59,002 nucleotides of DNA from Caulobacter sp. (GTDB taxonomy: Bacteria > Pseudomonadota > Alphaproteobacteria > Caulobacterales > Caulobacteraceae): contig JARWZW010000033.1 in the NCBI GenBank assembly GCA_029866155.1, forward strand, positions 1-59,002. The letters are read 5' to 3'. This document shows positions 34,694-43,659 of the stretch, piece after piece (the stretch's first letter is position 1; the number at the start of each line of letters is the position of its first letter). Under the pieces are notes generated by a model, which was not told where the DNA came from, did no database searches, and worked only from the letters and a program-made list of their open reading frames with translations. The position numbers and the translations under genes are program-made.

Positions 34694-35638
34694 ATGGACC
34701 CCGTGCTGTTCCAGCAGATCCTGACCTATGTGGCGGCGGCCCTGATCTCCGGCGCGGTAGGCGGCGGCGGCATGATCCTGCTGCGCGAGGCCCGCACCAG
34801 CGCCCGTCGCCGCGAGCGGCTGAACGGTGCGGCGACACCGGCCAGGCCCGGTCAGGCCGCCAGCCCCTCCGGCGTCATGGTCGGGGTCAAGCGGCTGGGC
34901 GAACGGATGGCCATCCAGGACCCGGCCCAGATCTCGACCATCCGGGCCCGGCTGATCCAGGCGGGCTGGTACAACCGCGAGGCCGTGGCCCTGTATCTGG
35001 GGTCCCGGGGCGCCAGTCTGATCGTGGCGACCGGGGCCACCATGCTGACCGTCCCCTGGGCCCTGAGCGGCATCGGCGGTCCGGCCGCCATCGCCGCTGC
35101 GGGGACCTTTGCTGTCGCCGCGATCCTGGGGCCCGACCAGGTGGTCAAGGCCAGGCGGCGGAAGATGGAGATCGAATATACCGAGGGCTTTCCGGACATG
35201 CTGGACCTGCTGGTCGCCTCGGTTGAGGCGGGGCTGTCCCTCGACGCCGCGGTCAATCGGGTGGCCGAGGAGATGGGCCGCCGCTACGCCAACCTCGCCG
35301 CCCATCTGCGGTTCCTGACCCTGGAGCTCCGCGCCGGCAAGGCCCGCAAGGAGGCCTGGGGCGCCTTTGCCGAACGGCTGGGTATCGAGGAGGCGCGGTC
35401 CCTGTCGACCATGCTGCGCCAGGCCGAGGAGATGGGCACCAGCCTGGGCGAGACCCTGGCGGTGTTTTCCGACGACATGCGGTCCAAGCGCATGCTGCGG
35501 GCCGAGGAAAAGGCCATGGCCCTGCCGGCCAAGCTGATGGTGCCCCTGATCCTGTTCATCTTCCCCTGCCTGCTGGGGGTGCTGATCCTGCCGGCGGCCT
35601 ATCGGATCAGCCAGAGTATGGTCGGCGGGGGGCAGTAG
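34694..35638 (+). CDS. tadC: Flp pilus inner-membrane platform protein TadC
   Basis: The 314-residue protein has the same platform fold as TadB: an N-terminal helix, two helices near 105-140, the GspF-type segment (FPDMLDLLVASVEAGLSLDAAVNRV...RQAEEMGTSLGETLAVFSDDMR), and C-terminal helices. It is the last gene of the operon. TadD, TadG, the pilin and the prepilin peptidase are not found after it. Confidence 0.93.
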   Translation: MDPVLFQQILTYVAAALISGAVGGGGMILLREARTSARRRERLNGAATPARPGQAASPSGVMVGVKRLGERMAIQDPAQISTIRARLIQAGWYNREAVALYLGSRGASLIVATGATMLTVPWALSGIGGPAAIAAAGTFAVAAILGPDQVVKARRRKMEIEYTEGFPDMLDLLVASVEAGLSLDAAVNRVAEEMGRRYANLAAHLRFLTLELRAGKARKEAWGAFAERLGIEEARSLSTMLRQAEEMGTSLGETLAVFSDDMRSKRMLRAEEKAMALPAKLMVPLILFIFPCLLGVLILPAAYRISQSMVGGGQ

Positions 35639-35710
35639 TCGGCCGCCGGCCAACACCTTGACCCCTCATCTTCCCAGGCCGCTTGCGCGTCGCGGGCCCT
35701 TCCCCCCTAC

Positions 35711-35755
35711 AGGGGAGGTAAAATACATTCTGAATATCAATGATTTACCTCTCCT
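35711..35755. terminator. Inverted repeat between convergent genes
   Basis: The arms AGGGGAGGTAAA (35711-35722) and TTTACCTCTCCT (35744-35755) pair over 12 bp with one mismatch around a 21-base AT-rich loop. The repeat lies between tadC and the convergent permease gene and probably ends transcription or stabilises both transcripts. Confidence 0.5.
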
Positions 35756-35800
35756 GAAGGGAGAGGGATAAACCCATGCCAAGCCTGGGAGGGTCAGGGG

Positions 35801-37216
35801 TTACGCCCTCTCCGAGGCGGCCAGGACGCTCTTGCGGCGGCCATAGAGCAGATAGACCGCCACCCCCAGGCCGTTCCAGATGAAGAAGCCCCAGATGGCG
35901 GTGTTGGGCAGGGTGGTGAAGAGATAGAGGCAGCCCACCACGCCAAACACCCCGACCAGCGGCCAGGCCGGGGTCCTGAACACCCGCAGCCGGCCAGGCT
36001 CGCGCCGGCGCAGGATCATCATACAGACCAGAACCGCGACAAAGGCCGCCAGGGTGCCGGCATTGGCGATGGCAGCGATGTCGCCCAGGGGCAGGGTTCC
36101 GGCCAGCACCGCCGCCAGGACGCCGGTGATCAGGGTCATGGTCTGGGGCGCGCCGGTCCGGGCGCTGACCTTGGCCAGGCCGATGGGCAGCAGACCGTCC
36201 CGGGCCATGACGAAGAAGATCCGGCTCTGGCCATACATGAAGGCCATGATCACCGTCGGCAGGGCGATGACCGCCGCCGCCGCCACGATCTTGGCCGCCC
36301 CGGCATGGCCCAGCATGTTCATCACCTCGACCAGGGGCGCGCTGCTGGCGGCGAAGTCCTCAACCCGGATGGCTCCGATGGCGGCTGCGGCCACGGCCAT
36401 GTAGATGATCGTGCAGATGGCCATCGAGCCGATGATGCCGATGGTCAGGTTGCGGCCGGGATTCTTGGTCTCCTCGGCGGCGGTCGAGACCGCATCGAAG
36501 CCGTAGAAGGCGAAGAAGATGATGGAGGCCGCCGCCATCACCCCGACCTTGGCCCCCGTTTCGTCCACCCCGCTGAAACCCTGGGGCATGAAGGGGGTGA
36601 AATGGGTGCTGTCGAAGGCCGGCAGGGCTATGGCCACGAACACCGCCAGGGCCGCCACCTTGACCACCACCAGGATGATGTTGACCGTGGCGCTTTCCCG
36701 GGTGCCGACCAGCAGCAGGGCGGTGACCACCAGACAGATGACCACGGCCGGGACATTGAGGACGCCGCCCTCTAGGGTCCCGCGCAGCAGGGCCTCGGGG
36801 ACCCCCATATTGGCGGCCCGGATGAACTCGGCGGCATGGCCGGCCCAGCCCACGGCCACTGCGCCGCAGACCACGGTATATTCCAGGATCAGGCTCCAGC
36901 CCACGACCCAGGCAAGGCCCTCGCCCAGCACCGAATAGCTGTAGGTATAGGCGCTGCCGGCGGCCGGCATCATGGTGGCCATCTCGGCATAGGCCAGGGC
37001 CGCGCAGACACAGACCGCCCCGGCGATCACGAAGGACAGCAACACCCCCGGCCCCGCCAGGTTCGCCCCCACCCCGATCAGGGTATAGATGCCGGTCCCG
37101 ACAATGGCCCCGACCCCCAGGGCGATCAGGTGCGGCCAGCTGAGGGTCGGCTTCAGGCGGTGATGCTCGGCGACCTCGGCCGCATCGATGGGCTTGCGCC
37201 GCGTCAGAAAACTCAT
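35801..37216 (-). CDS. APC-family amino acid permease
   Basis: The 471-residue membrane protein has about 12 helices and the APC signature ALGVGAIVGTGIYTLIGVGAN in helix 1, followed by PAAGSAYTYSYSVLGE in helix 3 and FFAFYGFDAVSTAAEETKNP in helix 6. It resembles cationic amino acid transporters (CAT-type). The N-terminal HHRLKPTLSWPHL is typical of that group. The ATG at 37216 is set by the family; the longer open frame upstream is not coding. The substrate is not fixed by sequence. Confidence 0.9.
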   Translation of the reverse strand: MSFLTRRKPIDAAEVAEHHRLKPTLSWPHLIALGVGAIVGTGIYTLIGVGANLAGPGVLLSFVIAGAVCVCAALAYAEMATMMPAAGSAYTYSYSVLGEGLAWVVGWSLILEYTVVCGAVAVGWAGHAAEFIRAANMGVPEALLRGTLEGGVLNVPAVVICLVVTALLLVGTRESATVNIILVVVKVAALAVFVAIALPAFDSTHFTPFMPQGFSGVDETGAKVGVMAAASIIFFAFYGFDAVSTAAEETKNPGRNLTIGIIGSMAICTIIYMAVAAAAIGAIRVEDFAASSAPLVEVMNMLGHAGAAKIVAAAAVIALPTVIMAFMYGQSRIFFVMARDGLLPIGLAKVSARTGAPQTMTLITGVLAAVLAGTLPLGDIAAIANAGTLAAFVAVLVCMMILRRREPGRLRVFRTPAWPLVGVFGVVGCLYLFTTLPNTAIWGFFIWNGLGVAVYLLYGRRKSVLAASERA

Positions 37217-37774
37217 GATCGCCCCCCGGGTCCGTAGCGGAAGAATGACGCTGTTTCGCCGGCTTCGCCAAGGGGGCGGTTGGCGGGCCGGAGTTTTCGG
37301 CGGAAAAACAGGCCTGCGAAAAATGGAGCGCGAAAATTCGGGGGCCGGAGCGGAGGACCAGGCCATGGGGTTTGCAGCGAAAAGGAGGACGGGTTCATTC
37401 TTACAGCTTTGAAATCACGGCTTTTTCGATGCGATCGGGCGGCCGGTTGGGACTTGGAAGGGCCGTGCTTCAGGGTCAGGAGATGTCGGGTAGAGTCTGG
37501 GTGGTCGCAGGTTTCCGTAACGATGAAGGCCGGCCCGTCGCAGGTTTCGATCAAGATGTTTGTCGGTCTCTGTCGGGTTTCGTCAGGGTCTTCTGCGCGC
37601 CAGCGACGGCGGCGATGATCGGCGCAGACAGGTGCGAAGATTGGCGCGAAGATGAGGGCCACGAACCCTCCTGGCGGTCGAAGCGGCATGAGGGATTATC
37701 GCATGGCGGCGGGGGTCTGGTTCATCTTCGCCCCCCTTCCGGGCGCCGGTTGAATGCGTCCGCCTAGCACCACT
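37217..37774. other. 558-bp intergenic region with short imperfect tandem repeats
   Basis: No gene is convincing here. The permease promoter should lie at the left end. The element GTCGCAGGTTTC occurs at 37504-37515 and 37537-37548, and a shortened form (GTCGGGTTTC) at 37572-37581, giving three imperfect units of 33-35 bp. Open frames across this part give arginine- and serine-rich products without ribosome binding sites. Confidence 0.4.
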
Positions 37775-37779
37775 CCCCC

Positions 37780-37970
37780 TCACCGCACCAACGGGTCGTG
37801 GTCCAGCATGTGTTCGGCGGCGTCGCCGCGTTCGGAGCGGGTGACGGCCATGGCGGCGAACAAGGCGGTCAGGAACAGCAGCCAGGCGCCCTGGCCATAG
37901 GGGCGGGCGAGATCGGCCTGGTCATGGCCGGTGACGCCATGGGCGGTCAGGGTGGCGTGATGGAGGGCAG
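37780..37970 (-). pseudogene. 3'-end remnant of a phosphotransferase gene
   Basis: The frame ending at 37780 encodes HHATLTAHGVTGHDQADLARPYG and then EHMLDHDPLVR. This is the C-terminal 65 or so residues of the phosphotransferase encoded at 41266-42342, with a 9-residue (27-bp) deletion and several substitutions. Nothing upstream continues the protein. The two copies lie in the same orientation on either side of the RTX-like gene. The divergence points to an old tandem paralogue that lost its 5' part, not to a recent target duplication. Confidence 0.8.
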
Positions 37971-38107
37971 GCGACCGGGGGGCGGATGGACAACCAGTCC
38001 GCATTTTTCTTGCAAGATCGGAATCCGAAGCATAGCTTTTTCATTACAGAATTCAATTCCTGGCCGTAAATATTCAGGAACGTTTCAGAGCTCGGGGGAG
38101 CGAAGCG

Positions 38108-41083
38108 ATGGATTTCACCATTTCATGGGCTGTAAACAGCGACGGAAACTGGGCAACGAACTCAAACTGGAGTCCTTTGCGGGTTCCCGGGTCCAATGAT
38201 GTCGTCGAAATCAATACCGTCTATTTTCATACCATTACCTACAGTTCCGGCTCCAGGACGATCCAGTCGCTGACCGTCGGCAACAATGATTTTGTCATGA
38301 CGGGCGGGAGCCTGGAGATCGGCCTGGCCTCCAGTTTCGCCAATGCATTGACGATCACGGGCGCTGAACTGTGGCTTCGGTCGGGCGTCACGACGGTGTC
38401 CGGGCTGTTCACCGCCAACAACCTCGCCCGGATCAGGGGCGCCGGAGACCTGACCCTGTCGGGCGGCGCGGTCTTCAATGGCGCGCAATTGATGAGGGGC
38501 GACGGCGCGACGGTGCTGCAGGGATCAAGCACCCTGGGGTCGGGCGTTCTGGGACTGGATGACGGACGAACCCTCGAGAACCAGGGCACTCTGACGATCT
38601 CCGGGGGCGGCTCGATCCGCCTGGGCCACAACCCGTTCAGCTCGGCGGATGGCGGCGGCACGCTGATCAACGGTGTGGGCGCGATGATCATCTTCGACCA
38701 CAGCGGCTTCAAGCTGGCCGTCAATGGATTCAAGGGAAACACCGCCTTCGTCAACGCTGGCGACCTGATCAAACTTGGCTCCGGCGAGACGAAGATCGAT
38801 ACGGCCTTCACAAACAACGGCGCCCTGCAGGTGTCCGCCGGCCAGTTGACCGTGGAAGCGGTCATGACCGGGACAGGGACCGTGACCATCGACGCCGGGG
38901 GGATCTTCGCCCTCGATGCCACAACCCGAAGCTCCGGCAACCAGGTCGACATCCTCGCCAACGGCGGGACGGCGATCCTCCGCGGCGGTTCCGGCGCGGA
39001 CAGCTTTCTGATTGGCTCCGGCTTCAAGGCGACCGACGTTGTGAATGGCGGCGCCGGAAGCGACAGCCTCACCCTCGCGGGGGACTACTCTGCGGGCGTG
39101 GCCTTCCAGGCCACCACCATGGTCAGTGTCGAAACCCTCGGGCTCGGAGCCGGCTTCGATTATGATCTCACAACCCATCAGACGACCGTTGCGTCCGGGG
39201 CCACCCTGACCCTGGACGGTCTCGCCCTGGGGCTCGGCGACAGCCTGACCTTCAATGGCGCCGCCGAAACCGATGGCTACTTCATCCTGATCGGCGGGGT
39301 GGGCAATGACGTCCTGACCGGCGGCGCGAAGGCCGACACCTTCACCCTGGGCGCCGGCGGCGCAGACACCGTCGCCGCCGGCGCCGGGTCCGACCTGATC
39401 GACATGGGCGCCGCCCTGACCGCGGCCGACAGCATCGACGGAGGGACAGAGGACGACCGGGTCAGGCTGACCGGCGACTATTCCGCCGGCGTCATCTTCC
39501 AGGCCGCCACCATGACCAACCTGGAACGCCTGGCCTTCGGGGCGGGCTACTCCTACAGCATCGCGACCCACGACGGGACGGTGGCTGCCGGCCAGAGGCT
39601 CGAGGTCGACGGCGTGGAGCTGGGAAGCGGCCGGGTCCTGACCTTCGATGGTTCCGCCGAGACCGACGGAAGCTTCGATATCATCGGTGGCCAGGGCGCA
39701 GACATCCTGACCGGCGGCGCCCTGGGTGACACATTCCAGGTGTCATTGGGCGTCGACAGGGTCCAGGGGGGCGGCGGTGACGATCTGGTCTTCATGGGAG
39801 GCGGGCTGACCGCGCTCGACAGCATTGACGGCGGCGCGGGTTTCGATTCGGTCCGGCTCAACGGCGACTATCAGGGCAGCAGTCGCCGGGTCGTGATGAC
39901 CGCCACGACCATGGTCAATGTGGAACTGCTTGTCCTGGGCCGGAACTCATTGAACCGAAACTACGAGCTGACCACCCACGAGGGAACGGTCGCCGCGGGG
40001 CAGACCCTGACGATCGACGCCTCGGAGCTGGATGCGCCGAAGGCCGGATTCGGACTGGTGTTCAACGGCAGCCAGGAGACCGATGGCAATTTCATCATCA
40101 TCGGCGGCCAGGACAACGACGTGATCACCGCGGGCGCGGGGGCGGACAGCCTGACCGGCGGATTCGGCGACGACACCCTGAACGGCGGCGTCGGGGCCGA
40201 TCTGATGGCCGGGGGCGGCGGTTCCGATATCTATATCGTCGACAATGTCGGGGACCTCGTCACAGAAATCCCCCTGGACAGCTTCCTGGACGAGGTCCGG
40301 ACGTCGTTGACGCTCTATACCCTGCCCACGGATGTCGAGATTCTGACCTATACCGGATCGGCCAGCTTCACCGGGACAGGGAATTCGCGCAGCAATACGA
40401 TCAAGGGGGGCGCCGGCGGGGACGTTCTGGATGGCGGGGTCGGATTCCAGGATACCTTGATCGGCGGGGCGGGAGATGACCGCTATATCGCGAACAACAC
40501 CAACGACATCATCAAGGAGACGTCAGGCGGGGGCGCCGACCGGGTCGAAGCCACGGCCACGACCTTCACGCTTGCCGCCAACCTGGAAACCCTGGTCTTC
40601 ATCGGCGCGGGGAACTTCCGGGGGACCGGCAATTCGGCGGCCAACACCCTGATCGGCGGCGCTGGCAACGACACGCTGAAGGGCGGCGGCGGCGCAGATT
40701 CGCTGACCGGGGGCGCCGGCTCCGATATCTTTGTCCTGTCCTCGGTGTCGGACTCCACCGGCGCGCTCTTTGACACCCTCATCGATTTCGACGCCGCCCT
40801 GGACACCCTCGATCTGCCGAAGTCGGTGACCGGAATCGGCGCAGCCGTCGCGGCCGGCGCCCTGTCGCTGGCGAGCTTCGACGTCGATCTGGCCGCCGCG
40901 CTTGGCGCGGGTCAACTGGCGGCGCGACATGCAGTGGAATTCACCCCGGACTCGGGCGCCCTGGCGGGCCTTCATTTCCTGATTATCGACATGAACGGTG
41001 TGGCAGGATACCAGGCCGGCCGAGATCTGGTGATCCAGATGGTGGGCGCCTACGGATCGCTGACCCTGGGTGATTTCATCTAG
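38108..41083 (+). CDS. Large RTX-type calcium-binding repeat protein
   Basis: The 991-residue protein starts with an NWSPLRVPGSNDVVEI motif seen in large surface proteins and a beta-helix-like, Gly/Thr-rich region to about residue 290. Three long repeats follow, anchored by GDYSAG/GDYSAG/GDYQGS at about 325, 456 and 586 and by NGAAETDG/DGSAETDG/NGSQETDG. RTX nonapeptides occur in each unit and cluster at 660-715, 765-795 and 845-875. A second repeat pair (VEILTYTGSASFTGTGNS and LETLVFIGAGNFRGTGNS) lies at 743-760 and 826-843. There is no Sec signal; the C-terminus fits type I secretion. The ATG has GGGGGAG in front. The role may be adhesion or matrix; no enzyme domain is visible. Confidence 0.85.
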   Translation: MDFTISWAVNSDGNWATNSNWSPLRVPGSNDVVEINTVYFHTITYSSGSRTIQSLTVGNNDFVMTGGSLEIGLASSFANALTITGAELWLRSGVTTVSGLFTANNLARIRGAGDLTLSGGAVFNGAQLMRGDGATVLQGSSTLGSGVLGLDDGRTLENQGTLTISGGGSIRLGHNPFSSADGGGTLINGVGAMIIFDHSGFKLAVNGFKGNTAFVNAGDLIKLGSGETKIDTAFTNNGALQVSAGQLTVEAVMTGTGTVTIDAGGIFALDATTRSSGNQVDILANGGTAILRGGSGADSFLIGSGFKATDVVNGGAGSDSLTLAGDYSAGVAFQATTMVSVETLGLGAGFDYDLTTHQTTVASGATLTLDGLALGLGDSLTFNGAAETDGYFILIGGVGNDVLTGGAKADTFTLGAGGADTVAAGAGSDLIDMGAALTAADSIDGGTEDDRVRLTGDYSAGVIFQAATMTNLERLAFGAGYSYSIATHDGTVAAGQRLEVDGVELGSGRVLTFDGSAETDGSFDIIGGQGADILTGGALGDTFQVSLGVDRVQGGGGDDLVFMGGGLTALDSIDGGAGFDSVRLNGDYQGSSRRVVMTATTMVNVELLVLGRNSLNRNYELTTHEGTVAAGQTLTIDASELDAPKAGFGLVFNGSQETDGNFIIIGGQDNDVITAGAGADSLTGGFGDDTLNGGVGADLMAGGGGSDIYIVDNVGDLVTEIPLDSFLDEVRTSLTLYTLPTDVEILTYTGSASFTGTGNSRSNTIKGGAGGDVLDGGVGFQDTLIGGAGDDRYIANNTNDIIKETSGGGADRVEATATTFTLAANLETLVFIGAGNFRGTGNSAANTLIGGAGNDTLKGGGGADSLTGGAGSDIFVLSSVSDSTGALFDTLIDFDAALDTLDLPKSVTGIGAAVAAGALSLASFDVDLAAALGAGQLAARHAVEFTPDSGALAGLHFLIIDMNGVAGYQAGRDLVIQMVGAYGSLTLGDFI

Positions 41084-41132
41084 AGCATGTTCCGATAAGT
41101 GTGATGCGGTTATCGGATCGAAACATGCTCTA
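41081..41132. repeat. Imperfect extragenic palindrome 1
   Basis: The left arm TAGAGCATGTTCCGATAA (41081-41098) pairs with a right arm ending AAACATGCTCTA (41110-41132), except for a 5-base bulge on the right. The first three bases are the stop codon of the RTX gene. Palindromes with AGAGCATG arms are common dispersed elements in alphaproteobacterial genomes. It could also act as a terminator hairpin. Confidence 0.65.
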
Positions 41133-41144
41133 ACATTCTGAATC

Positions 41145-41192
41145 AGAGCCTGTTTTTCCGTTGTGATCGGTTCGATCAACGGAACAGGCTCT
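41145..41192. repeat. Imperfect extragenic palindrome 2
   Basis: The left arm begins AGAGCCTGTTTTTCCGTTG and the right arm is CGATCAACGGAACAGGCTCT, with 3-base and 2-base bulges on the left. The arm starts (AGAGCCTGTT) resemble those of the palindrome 12 bp upstream (AGAGCATGTT), so the two are probably related units. The pair lies between the RTX gene and the convergent phosphotransferase. Confidence 0.65.
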
Positions 41193-41265
41193 AGCCCAAT
41201 CCTGCGGAAGGCGCGCTTGTCGGAGATAGAAAGCGGCCGCTCCACGCTGCGGGGCGGCGCCCCCC

Positions 41266-42342
41266 TCACCGCACCAGGGGGTCGTGGTCCAGCATGTGCT
41301 GGGCGGCGCCGCCGAGCATGCGGAGGAACATGGCGTCGCCGCGGTCCGTGCGGGTGACGACCATGGCGGCGAAGAAGGCGGTCAGGAACAGCAGATAGGC
41401 GCCCTGGCCATAATGGCGGGCGAGGTCGGCCTGGTCATAGCCGGTGACGCCATGGGCGGTCAGGGTGGCGTGGTAGAGGGCCAGGAGCTCCGGCTCGGCG
41501 GCGCGGCGCTCTTCTGTCGTCAGGGCGCCGGCGAGGAAATAGGCCAGATCGGTAGGGCCTGCGCCGTAAGCAAAGGACTGCCAGTCCAGCACTGTCACGG
41601 GATAGCCGCCCCGGGCCGTGCCGAACATCATGTTGTCGGGCCGGAAGTCGTTGTGGGTCAGGCAGCGGGGACCGTCATGGCGGGCGCCCAGTTGGCTGAA
41701 CTGCGAGGCGATGCGGTCGCCGACCCCCACCCATTCCGGCGCCAGCTGAGGACCATAGCGATCCTTGAAGCCGGTCCAGAGCTGGGCGACCAGATCGTCG
41801 GTCACCATACTGGGCGGAGCGACGCTGGAGCCGGACACCCAGGGCAGTGTGTCGAGGCTGTCATCGGCCCAGAAGGAGGCGTGCAGCCTTGCCGCCTGCT
41901 CCACCACCAGCCGCGCCTGGTCCAGGGTGACCCCGACCAGCTGGTCGCCCTGCTCGGCGGGGGCCAGGTCTTCCATCATCAGGACGAAGGCGCTGGTCGC
42001 CTCGTCGACATCGGTGAAATAGCAGCGCGGGGTATGGACCAGGGCCCGGGGGGCCAGCTGCTGATAGAAGCGAACCTCGCGCAGATAGTTTCCAAGGGAC
42101 ACGCCGGTGGCGCGGCTCTCCTCGCCGGCCGCCGGGAACTTGCCGACCAGGGAGGCGGGGGCCGTCTCGCCGCCCCGCTCATAGTCCAGGGTGAAGCGCA
42201 CGCTGTCGCCGATCTGACCGGTGCCGACCCCCTTGGCGATAAAGCCCCGGACCACGGCGTCGACACCGCCGGCCTGCAGCACGGCGGTCAGCCAGGCGGC
42301 GTCGACCTCGCCGGGCATGCGGATATCGGGCTTGGCGGTCAT
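41266..42342 (-). CDS. Phosphotransferase, ecdysteroid-kinase-like/APH fold
   Basis: The 358-residue protein has the APH-type catalytic loop LTHNDFRPDNMMF and the metal site VLDWQ, with an N-terminal lobe (LVGKFPAAG...REVRFYQQLAP). This pattern fits the EcKinase/CHK-like group common in Caulobacterales and sphingomonads, whose substrates are mostly unknown. The ATG at 42342 is preferred to 42384, where AGGAG lies too close. A diverged copy of its last 65 residues lies at 37780-37970, beyond the RTX-like gene. Confidence 0.85.
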   Translation of the reverse strand: MTAKPDIRMPGEVDAAWLTAVLQAGGVDAVVRGFIAKGVGTGQIGDSVRFTLDYERGGETAPASLVGKFPAAGEESRATGVSLGNYLREVRFYQQLAPRALVHTPRCYFTDVDEATSAFVLMMEDLAPAEQGDQLVGVTLDQARLVVEQAARLHASFWADDSLDTLPWVSGSSVAPPSMVTDDLVAQLWTGFKDRYGPQLAPEWVGVGDRIASQFSQLGARHDGPRCLTHNDFRPDNMMFGTARGGYPVTVLDWQSFAYGAGPTDLAYFLAGALTTEERRAAEPELLALYHATLTAHGVTGYDQADLARHYGQGAYLLFLTAFFAAMVVTRTDRGDAMFLRMLGGAAQHMLDHDPLVR

Positions 42343-42540
42343 GGCGGCTCTCGTCTCCTCCGTCCCCTGCTTATCCGGGTGCATCGCTCCTGCTTACCGG
42401 CTTTGCCGGGCCACGCCTATGCTGACGCCGGGTCAGCCTCCAGGAGATGCGGACCGGGTGTTTTGCAGCCTTGACTTCCCCTCCTGAATCTCACACGGCG
42501 AGGCCGCTACCGTCGGGGTTGGCAAACGGGGAATTGCTTC

Positions 42541-43659
42541 ATGAAAAAGATTCTGGCGCCGGTGCTGTGCCTGGCCATGGCCGCCTGTGCGACCGTCGAG
42601 CCGGTTCCAGCCGCTCGGCCGCTGTCCCAGGCCAGTATCGACGCCATGGGCCCCACCAGGCTGAGTGTCACCGGCAGCGAAACGGGCGTCGCCAAGGCCT
42701 GGTTCTACACCGAGGTGAATGGCGGCGGCGGCGGCCTGATCGGCGCCATCGCCGGAGCGATCGCGGCGGCCATCATCAATGCCGCGCCCGCGGCCCGGGC
42801 CCAGAAACAGGCCGATGAGGTCGCAGAGGTCCAGACTGTCGAGGCCCTGAACAGCTCGCTGGTCGCCACCCTCAAGGAAGAGGCCGGCAAGACTGCCGCC
42901 GGCCCGGGCGTGACCTTCCCCGACATCCTGCTGACCTACAAGGGCGTGACCCCGGGCGAGATGGACGACACCGTCGAGGTCACCACCGCCTACACCCTGT
43001 CCGAGGATTCCAGCGTACTGCGGATCGTCACGACCGCGACCTACAGCAACCAGGCCATGCCCTACAAGACGCCCTACAGCTTCACCAAGGCGGTCCCCAA
43101 GAGCGAGACCAATGGGCCCCTGTATCGCAACAGTTTCACCTATTACTCGACGCCCCTGCCCATCCCGACCCTGACGCCAGAGCTGAGGGAACGGCTGATC
43201 GCCAATATCAAGGAGAGCGCCAAGGACGCCAGCGGCGCCCTCCCCCTCCCGGACTCCACCGAGTACAAGGCCATGCAGCGCGAGATCGAGCTGGCCAGGG
43301 ACGACAAGCTGACCCCCAACGAGACCTCGCTGTTCCTGACCCGAGAATGGCTTCGCGACGACGGCGCCATGATCAAGTCGGAAGTCCGCCGGGCCCAGGA
43401 ATTCGTGGCCCGCTATGTGCTGCTGGACGTCAACCGCACCGCCATTCCCTCGCTGACCGGCGAGGACGAACTGCTGGAAACGGCGGCGGACCAGAGGACC
43501 GTCCGGCGGATCGGCAAGGGCGTTGAAACCGGCTCCTACGTCAACTCGGCCGCCAATGTCAGCGGCTTTGCGACCTATGGAAACGTCATTGCCGTGGCCA
43601 AGGGCACGGTGACCTATATCAAGGGCCTGAAGGCGGCAGCCCCGAAGGCCAAGAAGTGA
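42541..43659 (+). CDS. Lipoprotein of unknown function
   Basis: The 372-residue protein has a lipoprotein signal (MKKILAPVLCLAMAAC, Cys16). A Gly/Ala/Ile-rich hydrophobic stretch lies at about 60-85 (GGGGGLIGAIAGAIAAAII), which may insert in a membrane. A soluble domain of about 250 residues with mixed alpha/beta character follows and ends in a lysine-rich tail. I do not recognise a family. GGGGAA precedes the ATG. It overlaps the next lipoprotein gene by GTGA, so the two are probably translated together and act in the envelope. Confidence 0.75.
   Translation: MKKILAPVLCLAMAACATVEPVPAARPLSQASIDAMGPTRLSVTGSETGVAKAWFYTEVNGGGGGLIGAIAGAIAAAIINAAPAARAQKQADEVAEVQTVEALNSSLVATLKEEAGKTAAGPGVTFPDILLTYKGVTPGEMDDTVEVTTAYTLSEDSSVLRIVTTATYSNQAMPYKTPYSFTKAVPKSETNGPLYRNSFTYYSTPLPIPTLTPELRERLIANIKESAKDASGALPLPDSTEYKAMQREIELARDDKLTPNETSLFLTREWLRDDGAMIKSEVRRAQEFVARYVLLDVNRTAIPSLTGEDELLETAADQRTVRRIGKGVETGSYVNSAANVSGFATYGNVIAVAKGTVTYIKGLKAAAPKAKK

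Noticed and set aside
37280..37689. Open frames on both strands between the permease and the RTX gene
   Set aside because: No start signals; the apparent peptides come from short imperfect repeats.
37775..37970. Flanking copies as a transposon target-site duplication
   Set aside because: About 200 bp with strong divergence and a 27-bp deletion is far too long and too old for a target duplication.
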